Assembly (NCBI RefSeq): GCF_013409005.1
Contig: NZ_JACBZO010000001.1
Coordinates: 1,488,001-1,552,000, forward strand
Direction: 5' to 3'
DNA length: 64,000 nucleotides
Origin: Demequina lutea
GTDB taxonomy: Bacteria > Actinomycetota > Actinomycetes > Actinomycetales > Demequinaceae
Position numbers and translations under genes: made by a program. Shown here in pieces: positions 24,305-32,863 of the stretch (positions are counted from its first letter, which is position 1; each line of letters starts with the position of its first letter). Below the pieces are notes generated by a model. The model did no database searches, was not told the origin of the DNA, and worked only from the letters and a program-made list of their open reading frames with translations.

Positions 24305-25902
24305 TGAAGAGTTTCTTGTCGATCCGCACGCGGCGCATGCGCGACTCCGACGATTCGGGTTTTGCCATGATCACGGCACTGCTGGCAATTCTTGTCACCG
24401 CGATGTTCTCCATCGTCATGCTGGGTGTGATCATGTCTCAGATCACTCCCACTCGACTTGAACAGGCAACCACGCGAACGGTGTACGCAGCTGAGACGGG
24501 AATCAACGTCGTGGTGGGTCAGATTCGTGCGGCGGCTGGGAGCGCCGACGGTACGGGCAACGTCTATGGCGATACGAGGCAGCTCCCATGCTCATCACAA
24601 GGCACTGTGGGTAGCGGCAGTTCCGCGTTAGGCTACTCGGTGGCGATTTCCTATTACACCCAGAACCCCACCACGCAGGACGATGCCTGGCGGCAATCGT
24701 CTACGAATAAGTTGTCCTGCAGCCCGGGCGTGGGTCCGTCGCAAGCACCCACATACGCTCTTATCACGTCCACGGGCACTGGGCTTGTAGTCCAAAACGT
24801 GTCGGGAAATATCCAGCGTACTGTCGAGGCCGTGTACGCGTTTCAAATCACCAACACCAACATCCCTGGGGGCTTCATTAAGACCTACGACGGCACCACG
24901 AATCCCGCCAGGTTCTGCCTTCAGGCGACAAAGCTCGAGGCGGGGGCCGAGGTGCAGTACGTCGATGCGGCAAAGTGTCTTGACGGCAATCTAGATCAAG
25001 CAAAGCAAATGTGGATCTACGCCGACGACTACACGATCAAGTTGGCGTACAGCACCGTGCCCACCTCCGGATTGCCCAACTTGTGCATGACCGGAGCCCC
25101 AGGGGCAGGCGCCACCAAGATCACGCTTCAACCGTGCCTAAAGTCCACGGATCCAAATGGATACAACCAACTGTGGAGTTGGGAGGGTCAATCCACTTGG
25201 AGGGGTGAGAACAGCGACTTCACCCAGTCTTCGTATTACATGAGTTCGGGAACCGGTGTCGTGAATGCGGGGTCGTCCTACCTGCAGTTATCGACGGGCG
25301 GGGACAACATCCAAGAATGGAGCGCGTTCAACCCCGATCCACGAATCGGTGCCGGAGCCGCGGGCAAAGCCACCAACGAGATCGTGAGCTACCAAGAGTT
25401 TGGTCGCTGTGCGGACGTGACCGACGTGGTCATCAATATTGAGCAGATGATCGTCTTTCAGTGCAAACAGGACCCGAACCCCAACCAAAAAGGGGTGCTA
25501 TGGAACCAGAAGTGGCACTATGACGAGCCTGCGAGTGGACTTGGAACCCAGGCAACGCAAATTTACGTTTATGTTGACAACAACACGGCTAACAAGTATT
25601 GCCTCACGTCGGTCGATGCCAAAGATGGTTTTCCAACCTTCAAGAGTTGCTCACCCGCGCGGCAGGACCAGAAGTGGACGCGGGTTGCGAAGATGAGCAC
25701 ATATGACGCCTCCTACCTGTTTAAGGACGCCTTCGGAAGATGCATGGACCTTGGGCCCAGCTTTGACAACGGCAAGACGACTCACCCTTATACAACGATC
25801 GTGATGGAACCCTGTAGCCCCACGGCGGTGGGTCAGAAGTGGAATGCACCCCCCATCACTAGTCCGTCAGCACTTGGCGGCTACTGGGAGTTGACCAACT
25901 GA
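24301..25902 (+). CDS. PilX/GspK-like minor prepilin fused to a ricin-type beta-trefoil region
   Basis: A 533-aa protein with an unusual fusion. Leader MMKSFLSIRTRRMRDSDDSG is followed by FAMITALLAILVTAMFSIVML. Mature position 5 is Thr, not Glu, as in GspK/PilX-type tip subunits. VYAAETGIN is a typical PilX N-domain phrase. From about residue 205 to the end, ricin B-type repeats appear: paired cysteines (FCLQA, KCLDG, LCMTG, RCADV, YCLTS, RCMDL) and several QxW motifs (QMW, QLW, and three QKW), enough for two trefoils. Such domains normally bind carbohydrate. The ATG overlaps the preceding stop. It is probably the pilus tip glycan-binding subunit; ligand unknown. Confidence 0.82.
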   Translation: MMKSFLSIRTRRMRDSDDSGFAMITALLAILVTAMFSIVMLGVIMSQITPTRLEQATTRTVYAAETGINVVVGQIRAAAGSADGTGNVYGDTRQLPCSSQGTVGSGSSALGYSVAISYYTQNPTTQDDAWRQSSTNKLSCSPGVGPSQAPTYALITSTGTGLVVQNVSGNIQRTVEAVYAFQITNTNIPGGFIKTYDGTTNPARFCLQATKLEAGAEVQYVDAAKCLDGNLDQAKQMWIYADDYTIKLAYSTVPTSGLPNLCMTGAPGAGATKITLQPCLKSTDPNGYNQLWSWEGQSTWRGENSDFTQSSYYMSSGTGVVNAGSSYLQLSTGGDNIQEWSAFNPDPRIGAGAAGKATNEIVSYQEFGRCADVTDVVINIEQMIVFQCKQDPNPNQKGVLWNQKWHYDEPASGLGTQATQIYVYVDNNTANKYCLTSVDAKDGFPTFKSCSPARQDQKWTRVAKMSTYDASYLFKDAFGRCMDLGPSFDNGKTTHPYTTIVMEPCSPTAVGQKWNAPPITSPSALGGYWELTN

Positions 25903-25916
25903 GCGCCGGAAGCGTG

Positions 25917-26690
25917 ATGTACGTCATCGCAGGAATACTGGGTGTGATCTTCGGGTCCTTCCTGAATGTGGTGATCTGGAGGGTTCCACGCGGCAAGTCG
26001 TTGGTTAGGCCCGGCAGTGCGTGTCCCAAATGTGGGGCAAACGTGTTGCCTCGTGACAACGTGCCGATCGTGTCGTGGTTGCTGCTGCGGGGAGCATGCC
26101 GCGCATGCAAAGCGCCGATCTCCGCCCGCTACCCGCTCGTCGAGGCGGGAACGGCGGCCGCCTTTGTAGTCGTGGTCCTCCTTTTCCCTCATGATCCGTG
26201 GGCCTGGCCCGCGTGGTGGTACTTCGCCGCCATAGGTATCGCGCTTGCCATGATTGACCTCGACGTGAAGCGACTGCCGAGCGTCATCATCCTTCCGTCC
26301 TACGTGGTCGGTGGGGTTTTGATCTCTCTCGCGATTGCCTTGGGTCCGACGAGCCTGGCCGACGGCGCCCGGGCTACCATCGGCATGGCGTCGCTTTGGG
26401 CGCTTTATGCGCTCCTCGCGACCTTGAAACCTGGTGGCATGGGTTGGGGGGACGTGAGGCTTGCGGGCGTGCTGGGGGGTTATCTCGGGTGGTTGGGTGT
26501 GGGTTCGCTTGTCGTCGGGGCCTTTGCAGCTTTCCTTCTTGGGGCAGTGTGGTCAGTGGGACTGATGTTGTTGCGTGGGGCAACGCGCAAGAGCCGCGTC
26601 CCTTTTGGACCTTGGATGATCGTCGGCTCAGCCGTCGGTGTGGTGTGGGGTGAATCGCTGTGGCAGGCATACCTGTCGTTGATTGTTTGA
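25917..26690 (+). CDS. pilD: Prepilin peptidase PilD (leader peptidase/N-methyltransferase)
   Basis: Polytopic aspartyl protease that removes the prepilin leader and methylates the new N-terminus; 257 aa. The N-terminus GSFLNVVIWR is followed by two zinc-type CxxC pairs (CPKC, CRAC) of the methyltransferase region. The two catalytic aspartates lie in AMIDLDVKRLPS and GMGWGDVRLAG. ATG 25917 is preferred over GTG 25914 because ggaag (25908-25912) is four bases upstream. It follows the minor prepilins by 14 bp. Confidence 0.95.
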   Translation: MYVIAGILGVIFGSFLNVVIWRVPRGKSLVRPGSACPKCGANVLPRDNVPIVSWLLLRGACRACKAPISARYPLVEAGTAAAFVVVVLLFPHDPWAWPAWWYFAAIGIALAMIDLDVKRLPSVIILPSYVVGGVLISLAIALGPTSLADGARATIGMASLWALYALLATLKPGGMGWGDVRLAGVLGGYLGWLGVGSLVVGAFAAFLLGAVWSVGLMLLRGATRKSRVPFGPWMIVGSAVGVVWGESLWQAYLSLIV

Positions 26691-26784
26691 CGGAATGCTT
26701 GAGGTTCGGGCGCGAAGTGCCGATGAAACGGTGGTGAGTAGCGCCCACGGTGCTGCTGACAGTTGAAGTAGAAAGGGATGGGCA

Positions 26785-27831
26785 ATGGCAAAGTCTCGCG
26801 TCATTGGACTTGACATCGGCACGACGATGGTCCGTGCGGCCGAAGTCGAGCAGGAAGCACGCTCGGGACGTGCAACGCTCGTTTCCTATGGCGAGGTTTC
26901 GCTCGCACCCGGCGCCGTAGAAGACGCCTCGGTGGTATCTACTGAGGTGGTCAGCGCAGCAATTCAGCGCCTGTGGCATGAATCGAAGTTCTCGTCGCGC
27001 AACGTGGTCATGGGCATGGGGGCTATTACCACGGCGGTACGCGAGATTGACGTGCCGTTTATGCCCATGGCCCAATTGCGTCAGTCGTTGCCGTTCCAGG
27101 TGCAGGAGATGCTCCCGATGCCTGTCGATGAGGCAATCTTGGATTTCTATCCGGGCTCTCGATTCGATGGGCCGGCGGGGGAAATGGTTCGTGGCTTACT
27201 CGTAGCGGCCACCAAGAGGTCCGTGAGCGCGAACGTTGCCGCGGCGGAGCGCGGAAAGTTACACCCGCAGGTTGTTGACCTCAACGCATTGGCGCTTTTG
27301 CGTTCGGCGAAGGTGAGTTCGCGGCAAGAGAACGTGGTGGCCGTGGTCGACATTGGTGGTTCGATGACGACCGTCGCGATTGCCGCCAGAGGAGTACCGC
27401 GGATGGTCCGAGTCATTCCCAACGGCGGCCGCGACGTGACAAATGCGGTGTCGCGCCAAATGAACATTCCTATTGCCGATGCCGAAGGTCTAAAACGGCA
27501 GATCGCCAGTTCTGCGCAGGTTCCGCAGGAGTGGGCACTAGCTCACGAAGCGATCAACGAGGTCAATCGCAATCTCGTCGACTCGATCCGCAACACATTT
27601 GTCTACCACCAATCCAACAATCCCGGTGCGGCCATTGACATGGTTGTTCTTACCGGAGGGGGTGCGCAATTGGGTGGCCTACCGCAGTTACTGTCCAACG
27701 CGGCAAGGATCGCCGTGACCTTTGGTGACCCGCTCGCGGGGATGAGCATCGAGAGCAAGGCTCAAGTTCATATCTCGGCTCCCGTGACCATGGCCGTGGC
27801 CGTGGGACTTGCCCTGGCGGTGGCATCATGA
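26785..27831 (+). CDS. pilM: Type IV pilus assembly ATPase-like protein PilM
   Basis: Actin-like cytoplasmic protein that binds the PilN tail and links it to the motor; 348 aa. Nucleotide-binding phrases are VIGLDIGTTMVRAAEVE, VVAVVDIGGSMTTVAI and MVVLTGGGAQLGGLPQLL. A ribosome-binding site (aaaggga) is six bases before ATG 26785. The 94-bp gap after pilD may hold a separate promoter, but none is clear. Confidence 0.93.
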   Translation: MAKSRVIGLDIGTTMVRAAEVEQEARSGRATLVSYGEVSLAPGAVEDASVVSTEVVSAAIQRLWHESKFSSRNVVMGMGAITTAVREIDVPFMPMAQLRQSLPFQVQEMLPMPVDEAILDFYPGSRFDGPAGEMVRGLLVAATKRSVSANVAAAERGKLHPQVVDLNALALLRSAKVSSRQENVVAVVDIGGSMTTVAIAARGVPRMVRVIPNGGRDVTNAVSRQMNIPIADAEGLKRQIASSAQVPQEWALAHEAINEVNRNLVDSIRNTFVYHQSNNPGAAIDMVVLTGGGAQLGGLPQLLSNAARIAVTFGDPLAGMSIESKAQVHISAPVTMAVAVGLALAVAS

Positions 27832-28508
27832 CCGACACGACGATGCAGCAGGCGCCGGTACCCGGCGCCCCGCGTTTGCCCCAAGTCAACCTCCTGCCGC
27901 CAGACGTGCGCGCCAGGCGCAGGGTCGCCTTCGCGAGGGCGTGGTTGGCGTTGGCAGTGCTCGTAGTGGTGCTCTTGACCATGGTCTCCGCGGTTTCGGT
28001 GTCGTGGGAAAAGAAGTCCGCGGAATCGGAGTTGGCCGACATCCAGGCCAGGAACGATTCTCTGCTCCATGAGCAGGCAAAATACGCTGAAGCCCCGAAG
28101 GTCCTTCAGGAACTGAAGGCACGCGAATCAGCCCGTACGGTCGCAATGTCGACAGAGGTGCTGTGGTCTCCTTACCTAGCCGCAATCTCCTCGGCGACGC
28201 CGCTCGAAGCCTCGATTGATGCTCTTGTCGTGTCAGAAGACACGGTGTGGACTGGGTCGCAAACCTACGCGGCTGGGCCGCTCGACACGCCGGGAACGGT
28301 GGGTCTGGTGAGCCTCAACGGAAAGGCACTAACGCTTGGGGCGGTCTCCGACTGGCAAGACGCCCTGTCTGCACTCAAGGGCATTGCTGACGTGAACGTC
28401 TCGAGCGTTCAGCTCAACGCAGATAACGGAACCACCTATTACGCCGTGACAGCGACGTTCAAAGTAACGCCGGACGCGTTCGCCAATCAATTCGTGACGG
28501 AGCAGTGA
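27828..28508 (+). CDS. pilN: Type IV pilus alignment protein PilN
   Basis: Bitopic membrane protein of 226 aa. The N-terminal cytoplasmic segment LPQVNLLPPDVRARRR contains the INLLP-type motif that docks PilM. A single helix (LALAVLVVVLLTMVSAVSV), a short coiled coil (ESELADIQARNDSLLHEQAKY) and an extracytoplasmic domain follow. Its ATG overlaps the pilM stop. Confidence 0.92.
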   Translation: MTDTTMQQAPVPGAPRLPQVNLLPPDVRARRRVAFARAWLALAVLVVVLLTMVSAVSVSWEKKSAESELADIQARNDSLLHEQAKYAEAPKVLQELKARESARTVAMSTEVLWSPYLAAISSATPLEASIDALVVSEDTVWTGSQTYAAGPLDTPGTVGLVSLNGKALTLGAVSDWQDALSALKGIADVNVSSVQLNADNGTTYYAVTATFKVTPDAFANQFVTEQ

Positions 28509-28509
28509 C

Positions 28510-29415
28510 ATGGGCCAAAGTCTCAAGGCATGGATCGGTGCAACAGTTGTGGTCGCCGTTTTGATCGCGATCGTGGGATGGTTCTTGTTCATCAGCCCCA
28601 CCGTTGCGTCGACCTCCGACATCCGCGCCAACATTGAGTCCGAAAACAGCCGCACGGCGACCCTGACGCAGGAACTCAAGACTCTCAGCACTCAGTTCGA
28701 CAATCTCGACGCGACGCGCGCCAAACTGAAGGACGTCTCGGTGCAGGTGCCGACTACCGAAGATGCTGCTTCGTTCCGGCGAGTCGTCGCGGATCGTGCC
28801 ACAACGAGCGGTGTGACGATCATGTCAATCGCATCAGGGTCGCCTTCCATTGTGACCCCGCCAGCCGCTACCTCCAGCAGCACGTCTACGAGCAGCACGT
28901 CTACGAGCGGTTCCGTTACCGCTACGCCTAGCCCTAGCGCCGATTCAGCGGCTTCTACGAAGGCTGCGACGACCTTGGCAACCGCATCTGGGCAGTCTCT
29001 CATCGGTATACCGCTCGATTTGACCGTAGTGGGTACCTATGACGCAGCGCGGGCCTTCATCGCCTCGATGGAGGGGACCGACGGACGGTTGTTCCTTGTG
29101 TATTCCTTCAATGTTGTGACTCAGCCTGACGCACCTGCGAGCGGTGGCCGCCCGGCGACTGTGAGCGGAGACGTTCAACTCTTTCTCCAGGGATACGTGG
29201 TGGTATTGACCGCGCCTACGTCTACCGAAACTACGTCTACCGCACCGACGCCTACGACAGGTCCGACGCCGACGCCTACGACAGGTCCGACGCCGACGCC
29301 TACGACAGGTCCGACGCCTACGACAGGTCCGACCGTATTACCGGGTGCGCCGGGGTTGCCGACCACCGATCGCAACCCATTTACTCCCGTGTTGCCGGCT
29401 GCTCCTGCGGGTTGA
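28510..29415 (+). CDS. pilO: Type IV pilus alignment protein PilO with Thr-Pro-rich tail
   Basis: Bitopic partner of PilN; 301 aa. One N-terminal helix (ATVVVAVLIAIVGWFLFISP) and a coiled coil precede a ferredoxin-like domain (GIPLDLTVVGTYDAARAFIASME). Two features are unusual: a Ser/Thr-rich insert (about residues 118-155) encoded by 15-bp repeats, and a C-terminal tail of about 70 residues rich in Thr and Pro (TPTTGPTP units). The tail may cross or sit in the cell wall and could be O-glycosylated; both are inference. No secretin or PilP gene follows, as expected for a single-membrane cell. Confidence 0.9.
   Translation: MGQSLKAWIGATVVVAVLIAIVGWFLFISPTVASTSDIRANIESENSRTATLTQELKTLSTQFDNLDATRAKLKDVSVQVPTTEDAASFRRVVADRATTSGVTIMSIASGSPSIVTPPAATSSSTSTSSTSTSGSVTATPSPSADSAASTKAATTLATASGQSLIGIPLDLTVVGTYDAARAFIASMEGTDGRLFLVYSFNVVTQPDAPASGGRPATVSGDVQLFLQGYVVVLTAPTSTETTSTAPTPTTGPTPTPTTGPTPTPTTGPTPTTGPTVLPGAPGLPTTDRNPFTPVLPAAPAG
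29247..29328 (+). repeat. 24/18-bp tandem repeats encoding the PilO Thr-Pro tail
   Basis: The core gacgcctacgacaggt starts at 29247, 29271, 29295 and 29313 (periods 24, 24, 18). All periods are multiples of three, so copy-number change would keep the frame and vary tail length. Confidence 0.85.
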
Positions 29416-29433
29416 TTCCCACTCCGCGCTGGT

Positions 29434-29455
29434 GGCGCCCGGGCCCCCGGGTGCC
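29434..29455 (+). terminator. GC-rich hairpin after pilO
   Basis: Arms ggcgcccggg and cccgggtgcc pair fully (one G-T) around a two-base gap. It lacks a T-tract, the form often seen in actinobacterial terminators. It separates the pilus operon from aroC. Confidence 0.55.
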
Positions 29456-29478
29456 TGGAGCATGGAAGAATGGCGCTC

Positions 29479-30663
29479 ATGCTCAGATGGCTTACCGCAG
29501 GTGAATCGCATGGTCCCGCACTGGTGGGCACGCTCGAAGGGCTGCCCGCCGGAGTAGAGATCACCACGTCCGAAGTGCAGTCGGCGCTCGCGCGGCGGCG
29601 CCTCGGGTACGGCAGGGGTGCCCGCATGGCGTTCGAGCAGGACCAGGTCACCATCCTCGGCGGTGTGCGTCACGGCATCTCGCAGGGTGGTCCGATCGCG
29701 ATCATGGTGGGTAATACCGAGTGGCCGAAGTGGCAGAGCGTCATGTCCGCGGATCCGGTGGACCCGAGCGAACTCGAGGGTGGCCGTGCCGCGCCCCTGA
29801 CGAGGCCCCGCCCCGGTCACGCCGACCTGGTGGGAATGACCAAGTACGCGCACGATGATGCGCGGCCCATTCTTGAGCGTGCCTCCGCTCGCGAAACTGC
29901 GGCGCGGGTCGCACTCGGTGCTGTGGCCGAGGCTTTCCTTGAGCAGGCCGCGGGGATCACGCTCGTGTCTCACACTCTTCAGGTGGGCCCCATTCGGGTA
30001 CCGGACGACGCCCCGCTGCCGGGTCCCGACGCGGGCGCCGTCTTGGACGCGGATCCGATTCGCTGTTTCGATCCCGCGACATCGGCCGCCATGATTGCTG
30101 AGATCGACCAGTGCCAAAAGGACGGCGACACGCTCGGCGGCGTGGTCGAGGTGGTCGCATACGGTCTTCCGGTGGGGCTCGGTAGTCACGTGCACTGGGA
30201 TCGCCGTCTCGACGCGAAGCTGGCTGCCGCACTCATGGGAATCCAGGCGATCAAGGGTGTAGAGATTGGCGATGGATTCGCGACGGCCGCTCGCCGGGGG
30301 TCCGTGGCCCACGACGAGATCGAGCATCGTGACGGCAAGGTGGTGCGTCGCACCAACCGTGCAGGCGGAGTTGAGGGTGGCATGACGAACGGCGAGCCCT
30401 TGCGTGCCCGTGCTGCGATGAAGCCCATCAGCACGGTGCCACGGGCGCTTGACACGATCGACACATCGACCGGCGAGGCCGCGAAGGCCCAACATCAGCG
30501 ATCCGACGTGTGTGCCGTGGCCCCCGCCGCCGTCGTGGCGCAGGCAATGGTCGCGTTGACGCTTGCCGATTCCATTCTCGAGAAGTTTGGCGGAGACTCC
30601 GTGGGCGAGGTGCGACGAAACATTGCGTCCTACCTGGCCGCGATTCCCGCGACCCAGCGCTGA
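29479..30663 (+). CDS. aroC: Chorismate synthase
   Basis: FMN-dependent last step of the shikimate pathway (EPSP to chorismate); 394 aa. Signatures present are [37 protein letters not shown] and [18 protein letters not shown] 29479 gives the usual N-terminus [10 protein letters not shown] with ggaag ten bases upstream; the in-frame ATG at 29470 directly abuts that purine run. It heads aroC-aroK-aroB, all joined by start/stop overlaps. Confidence 0.96.
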   Translation: MLRWLTAGESHGPALVGTLEGLPAGVEITTSEVQSALARRRLGYGRGARMAFEQDQVTILGGVRHGISQGGPIAIMVGNTEWPKWQSVMSADPVDPSELEGGRAAPLTRPRPGHADLVGMTKYAHDDARPILERASARETAARVALGAVAEAFLEQAAGITLVSHTLQVGPIRVPDDAPLPGPDAGAVLDADPIRCFDPATSAAMIAEIDQCQKDGDTLGGVVEVVAYGLPVGLGSHVHWDRRLDAKLAAALMGIQAIKGVEIGDGFATAARRGSVAHDEIEHRDGKVVRRTNRAGGVEGGMTNGEPLRARAAMKPISTVPRALDTIDTSTGEAAKAQHQRSDVCAVAPAAVVAQAMVALTLADSILEKFGGDSVGEVRRNIASYLAAIPATQR

Positions 30664-31205
30664 TGCCAACCACGCTGATTGCGCCCCGCGTCGTCCTCAT
30701 GGGCCCGCCCGGTGCGGGCAAGTCGTCCGTAGGCGCCGCGCTGGCCGAGTTGTTGGGGGAGCGACTGCGTGACACCGATGCCGACATCGAGGCATCGCAG
30801 GGAACTACGGTGGCCGAGATCTTCGTGGATCGTGGCGAGGCGCACTTCAGGGAACTTGAGGTCGCTGCGGTCGGGCGCGCGCTCGAGGAACACTCCGGCG
30901 TGCTGAGCCTTGGCGGCGGGGCGCCACTCGCGGCGGCGACCCAGTCCGCGCTCAGGAGCTATCAGGCGAGCGGGGGAACCGTCGTGTTTCTCGACGTGAG
31001 CCTCACGGCCGTCGTCCCGCGTGTTGGCCTCAACGCAACCAGGCCACTTCTGCTCGGGAACCCGCGCCAACAGTGGCTGGCACTGATGGCGGCCCGCCGC
31101 CCCATTTACGAGGAGTTTGCGACGATGACTGTGCTGACGGACGACCGCAAGCCGCGGGACATCGCGCGAGAAATCGCCGCCGCCGTGGCGGGAGTGTCGT
31201 CATGA
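30663..31205 (+). CDS. aroK: Shikimate kinase
   Basis: Phosphorylates shikimate to shikimate 3-phosphate; 180 aa. P-loop GPPGAGKSSVG, DTDADIE (shikimate-binding Asp), GEAHFRELE (Arg) and LGGGAP, then the lid arginine in NATRPLL. It starts on the last base of the aroC stop (TGATG). Confidence 0.95.
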   Translation: MPTTLIAPRVVLMGPPGAGKSSVGAALAELLGERLRDTDADIEASQGTTVAEIFVDRGEAHFRELEVAAVGRALEEHSGVLSLGGGAPLAAATQSALRSYQASGGTVVFLDVSLTAVVPRVGLNATRPLLLGNPRQQWLALMAARRPIYEEFATMTVLTDDRKPRDIAREIAAAVAGVSS

Positions 31206-32332
31206 CCACGATCACGTTCGCAACCGCGCGCCCCTACGACGTGACGGTGGGTAGGGGGCTGGATGACGCCATCGTCGACTCGATTCCCGAGCGAGTCTCC
31301 AAGGCCTTGATCGTGTATTCGGCGGCGATGACGACTCGCGCGGATGCGCTGAGCCGTGCGATTGAGGCACGGGGGATCACGCCCGTGCGTGCGGAGGTCC
31401 CCGACGCCGAGCAGGGCAAGACGGCCGAGGTGATGGCGTTCTGCTGGCAGGTGCTTGGAAGGTCGGACTTCACGCGTTCCGACCTCGTGATGGGTCTTGG
31501 CGGCGGCGCCGTCACGGACCTCGCGGGCTTCGTTGCCGCCACGTGGTTGCGGGGGATCGACGTCATTCAGGTGCCGACCACCTTGCTCGCGATGGTCGAT
31601 GCCTCGGTGGGAGGCAAGACGGGCATCAATACGCTCGAGGGCAAGAACCTCGTGGGGGCCTTTCACGAACCCCTCAGCGTGTGGTGCGACACGGAGAGGC
31701 TATTGACCCTGCCGCGACACGACCTCGTCGCGGGCATGGCCGAGGTGATCAAGGGCGGGTTCATCGCGGATACGGGCATCCTGGACATTGTCGAGGCGAA
31801 TGCGGGCCTTCTGGGTGCCTCGTCCGAGCAGTCGGGCGCGCGCGGCCACTCGGGTGCGGACATGCGTTTTGTGGACCCGGGCGCGTTGCCGGTGCTCGAG
31901 GAGCTCATCGCACGCAAGGTGACCGTGAAGGCCAACGTGGTCGCCGCGGACCTCAAGGAGTCATTCCTGAGGGAGATCCTGAATTACGGCCACACCTTTG
32001 GCCACGCGATCGAGTACACCGAGCGTTACCAGTGGCGTCATGGCGCCGCGGTCTCGGTGGGGATGGTCTACGCGGCGGAACTGGCCAGGCTCGTGGGCAA
32101 GCTGTCCGATGCCGAGGTTGACAGGCATCGGGCGATTCTGGGCTCTATTGGGTTGCCCACCACGTATCAGGCGGGCCGGTGGGACGCGTTGTACGCCGCC
32201 ATGAAGCGGGACAAGAAGACCAGGGGAGACCTGCTGCGCTTCGTCATCTTGCACGGCATCGGGAACCCCCAGCGTCTCGAGGGGCCCGATCCATCTCTCC
32301 TGGTCGCGGCTTACGACGCCGTCTCGCGGTAG
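31202..32332 (+). CDS. aroB: 3-dehydroquinate synthase
   Basis: Converts DAHP to 3-dehydroquinate using NAD and a divalent metal; 376 aa. NAD-binding GLGGGAVTDLAGFVAATW, the VPTTLLAMVDASVGGKTGIN segment, and metal ligands Glu in AEVIKGG and His in NYGHTFGHAIE are all present. It contains a short insert (SSEQSGARGHSGADMRF) before the metal-binding histidines. ATG 31202 overlaps the aroK stop. Confidence 0.96.
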   Translation: MTTITFATARPYDVTVGRGLDDAIVDSIPERVSKALIVYSAAMTTRADALSRAIEARGITPVRAEVPDAEQGKTAEVMAFCWQVLGRSDFTRSDLVMGLGGGAVTDLAGFVAATWLRGIDVIQVPTTLLAMVDASVGGKTGINTLEGKNLVGAFHEPLSVWCDTERLLTLPRHDLVAGMAEVIKGGFIADTGILDIVEANAGLLGASSEQSGARGHSGADMRFVDPGALPVLEELIARKVTVKANVVAADLKESFLREILNYGHTFGHAIEYTERYQWRHGAAVSVGMVYAAELARLVGKLSDAEVDRHRAILGSIGLPTTYQAGRWDALYAAMKRDKKTRGDLLRFVILHGIGNPQRLEGPDPSLLVAAYDAVSR

Positions 32333-32368
32333 TCGCGCGCCTATGGGCGGCGTCTCGGCGGCCGACGC

Positions 32369-32374
32369 TAGGCT
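32369..32374 (+). promoter_or_regulatory. -10 element giving a leaderless start of aroQ
   Basis: TAGGCT followed by six bases and ATG 32381, with no Shine-Dalgarno sequence in between. Confidence 0.6.
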
Positions 32375-32380
32375 GACGCC

Positions 32381-32824
32381 ATGAACAACGTCCTCGTCGT
32401 CAATGGTCCCAACCTGGGGCGTCTCGGCACGCGTGAGCCCGTGAAGTACGGCTCCACGACCCACGATGAGCTGGCGGCGCTGGTGATGGAGTGGGGAGCT
32501 GAAGTGGGCCTCGAGGCCACGCTTCGCCAGTCCGACGACGAGACCGACCTGGTGCATTGGATGCATGAGGCGGTCGACAACGGTTGGCACGTGATTCTCA
32601 ATCCCGCTGCCTTCACGCACTACTCGTACGCGTTACGTGATGCGTGCGCCCTCGTGACGGCGGCGGGCCTCACACTCGTCGAGGTGCACCTGACCAACCC
32701 GCACGCTCGTGAGGAGTTTCGGCACGCCTCGGTGATCTCCGGTGTGGCAACCGGAACCATAGCGGGCCTGGGTGTCGACTCCTACCGGCTCGCGCTTCAG
32801 GCCGTGGCCCACCGCGTCGGCTAG
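32381..32824 (+). CDS. aroQ: 3-dehydroquinate dehydratase, type II
   Basis: Dehydrates 3-dehydroquinate to 3-dehydroshikimate; 147 aa, the dodecameric type II form. Typical phrases are VNGPNLGRLGTREP with the active-site Tyr in KYGSTTHDEL, NPAAFTHYSYALRDA and EVHLTNPHAREEFRHASV (catalytic His). It is separated from aroB by 48 bp and has its own -10 element. With aroB, aroE, aroK and aroC it leaves only aroA missing between DAHP and chorismate in this window. Confidence 0.95.
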   Translation: MNNVLVVNGPNLGRLGTREPVKYGSTTHDELAALVMEWGAEVGLEATLRQSDDETDLVHWMHEAVDNGWHVILNPAAFTHYSYALRDACALVTAAGLTLVEVHLTNPHAREEFRHASVISGVATGTIAGLGVDSYRLALQAVAHRVG

Positions 32825-32842
32825 ACTTGCCGACGGCCTTTT
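32815..32842 (+). terminator. Intrinsic terminator overlapping the aroQ stop codon
   Basis: A perfect 7-bp stem (cgtcggc/gccgacg) has the stop codon in its loop and is followed by gcctttt. The loop also contains TAGACT (32822-32827), a possible -10 element for efp, so both functions may share this site. Confidence 0.6.
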
Positions 32843-32852
32843 GAAACAAAAG
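32838..32852. repeat. Palindrome just upstream of the efp ribosome-binding site
   Basis: cttttg, three bases, caaaag: a 6-bp inverted repeat ending two bases before aaggaac. Its left arm is the T-run of the preceding terminator. Confidence 0.5.
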
Positions 32853-32863
32853 CAAGGAACATC

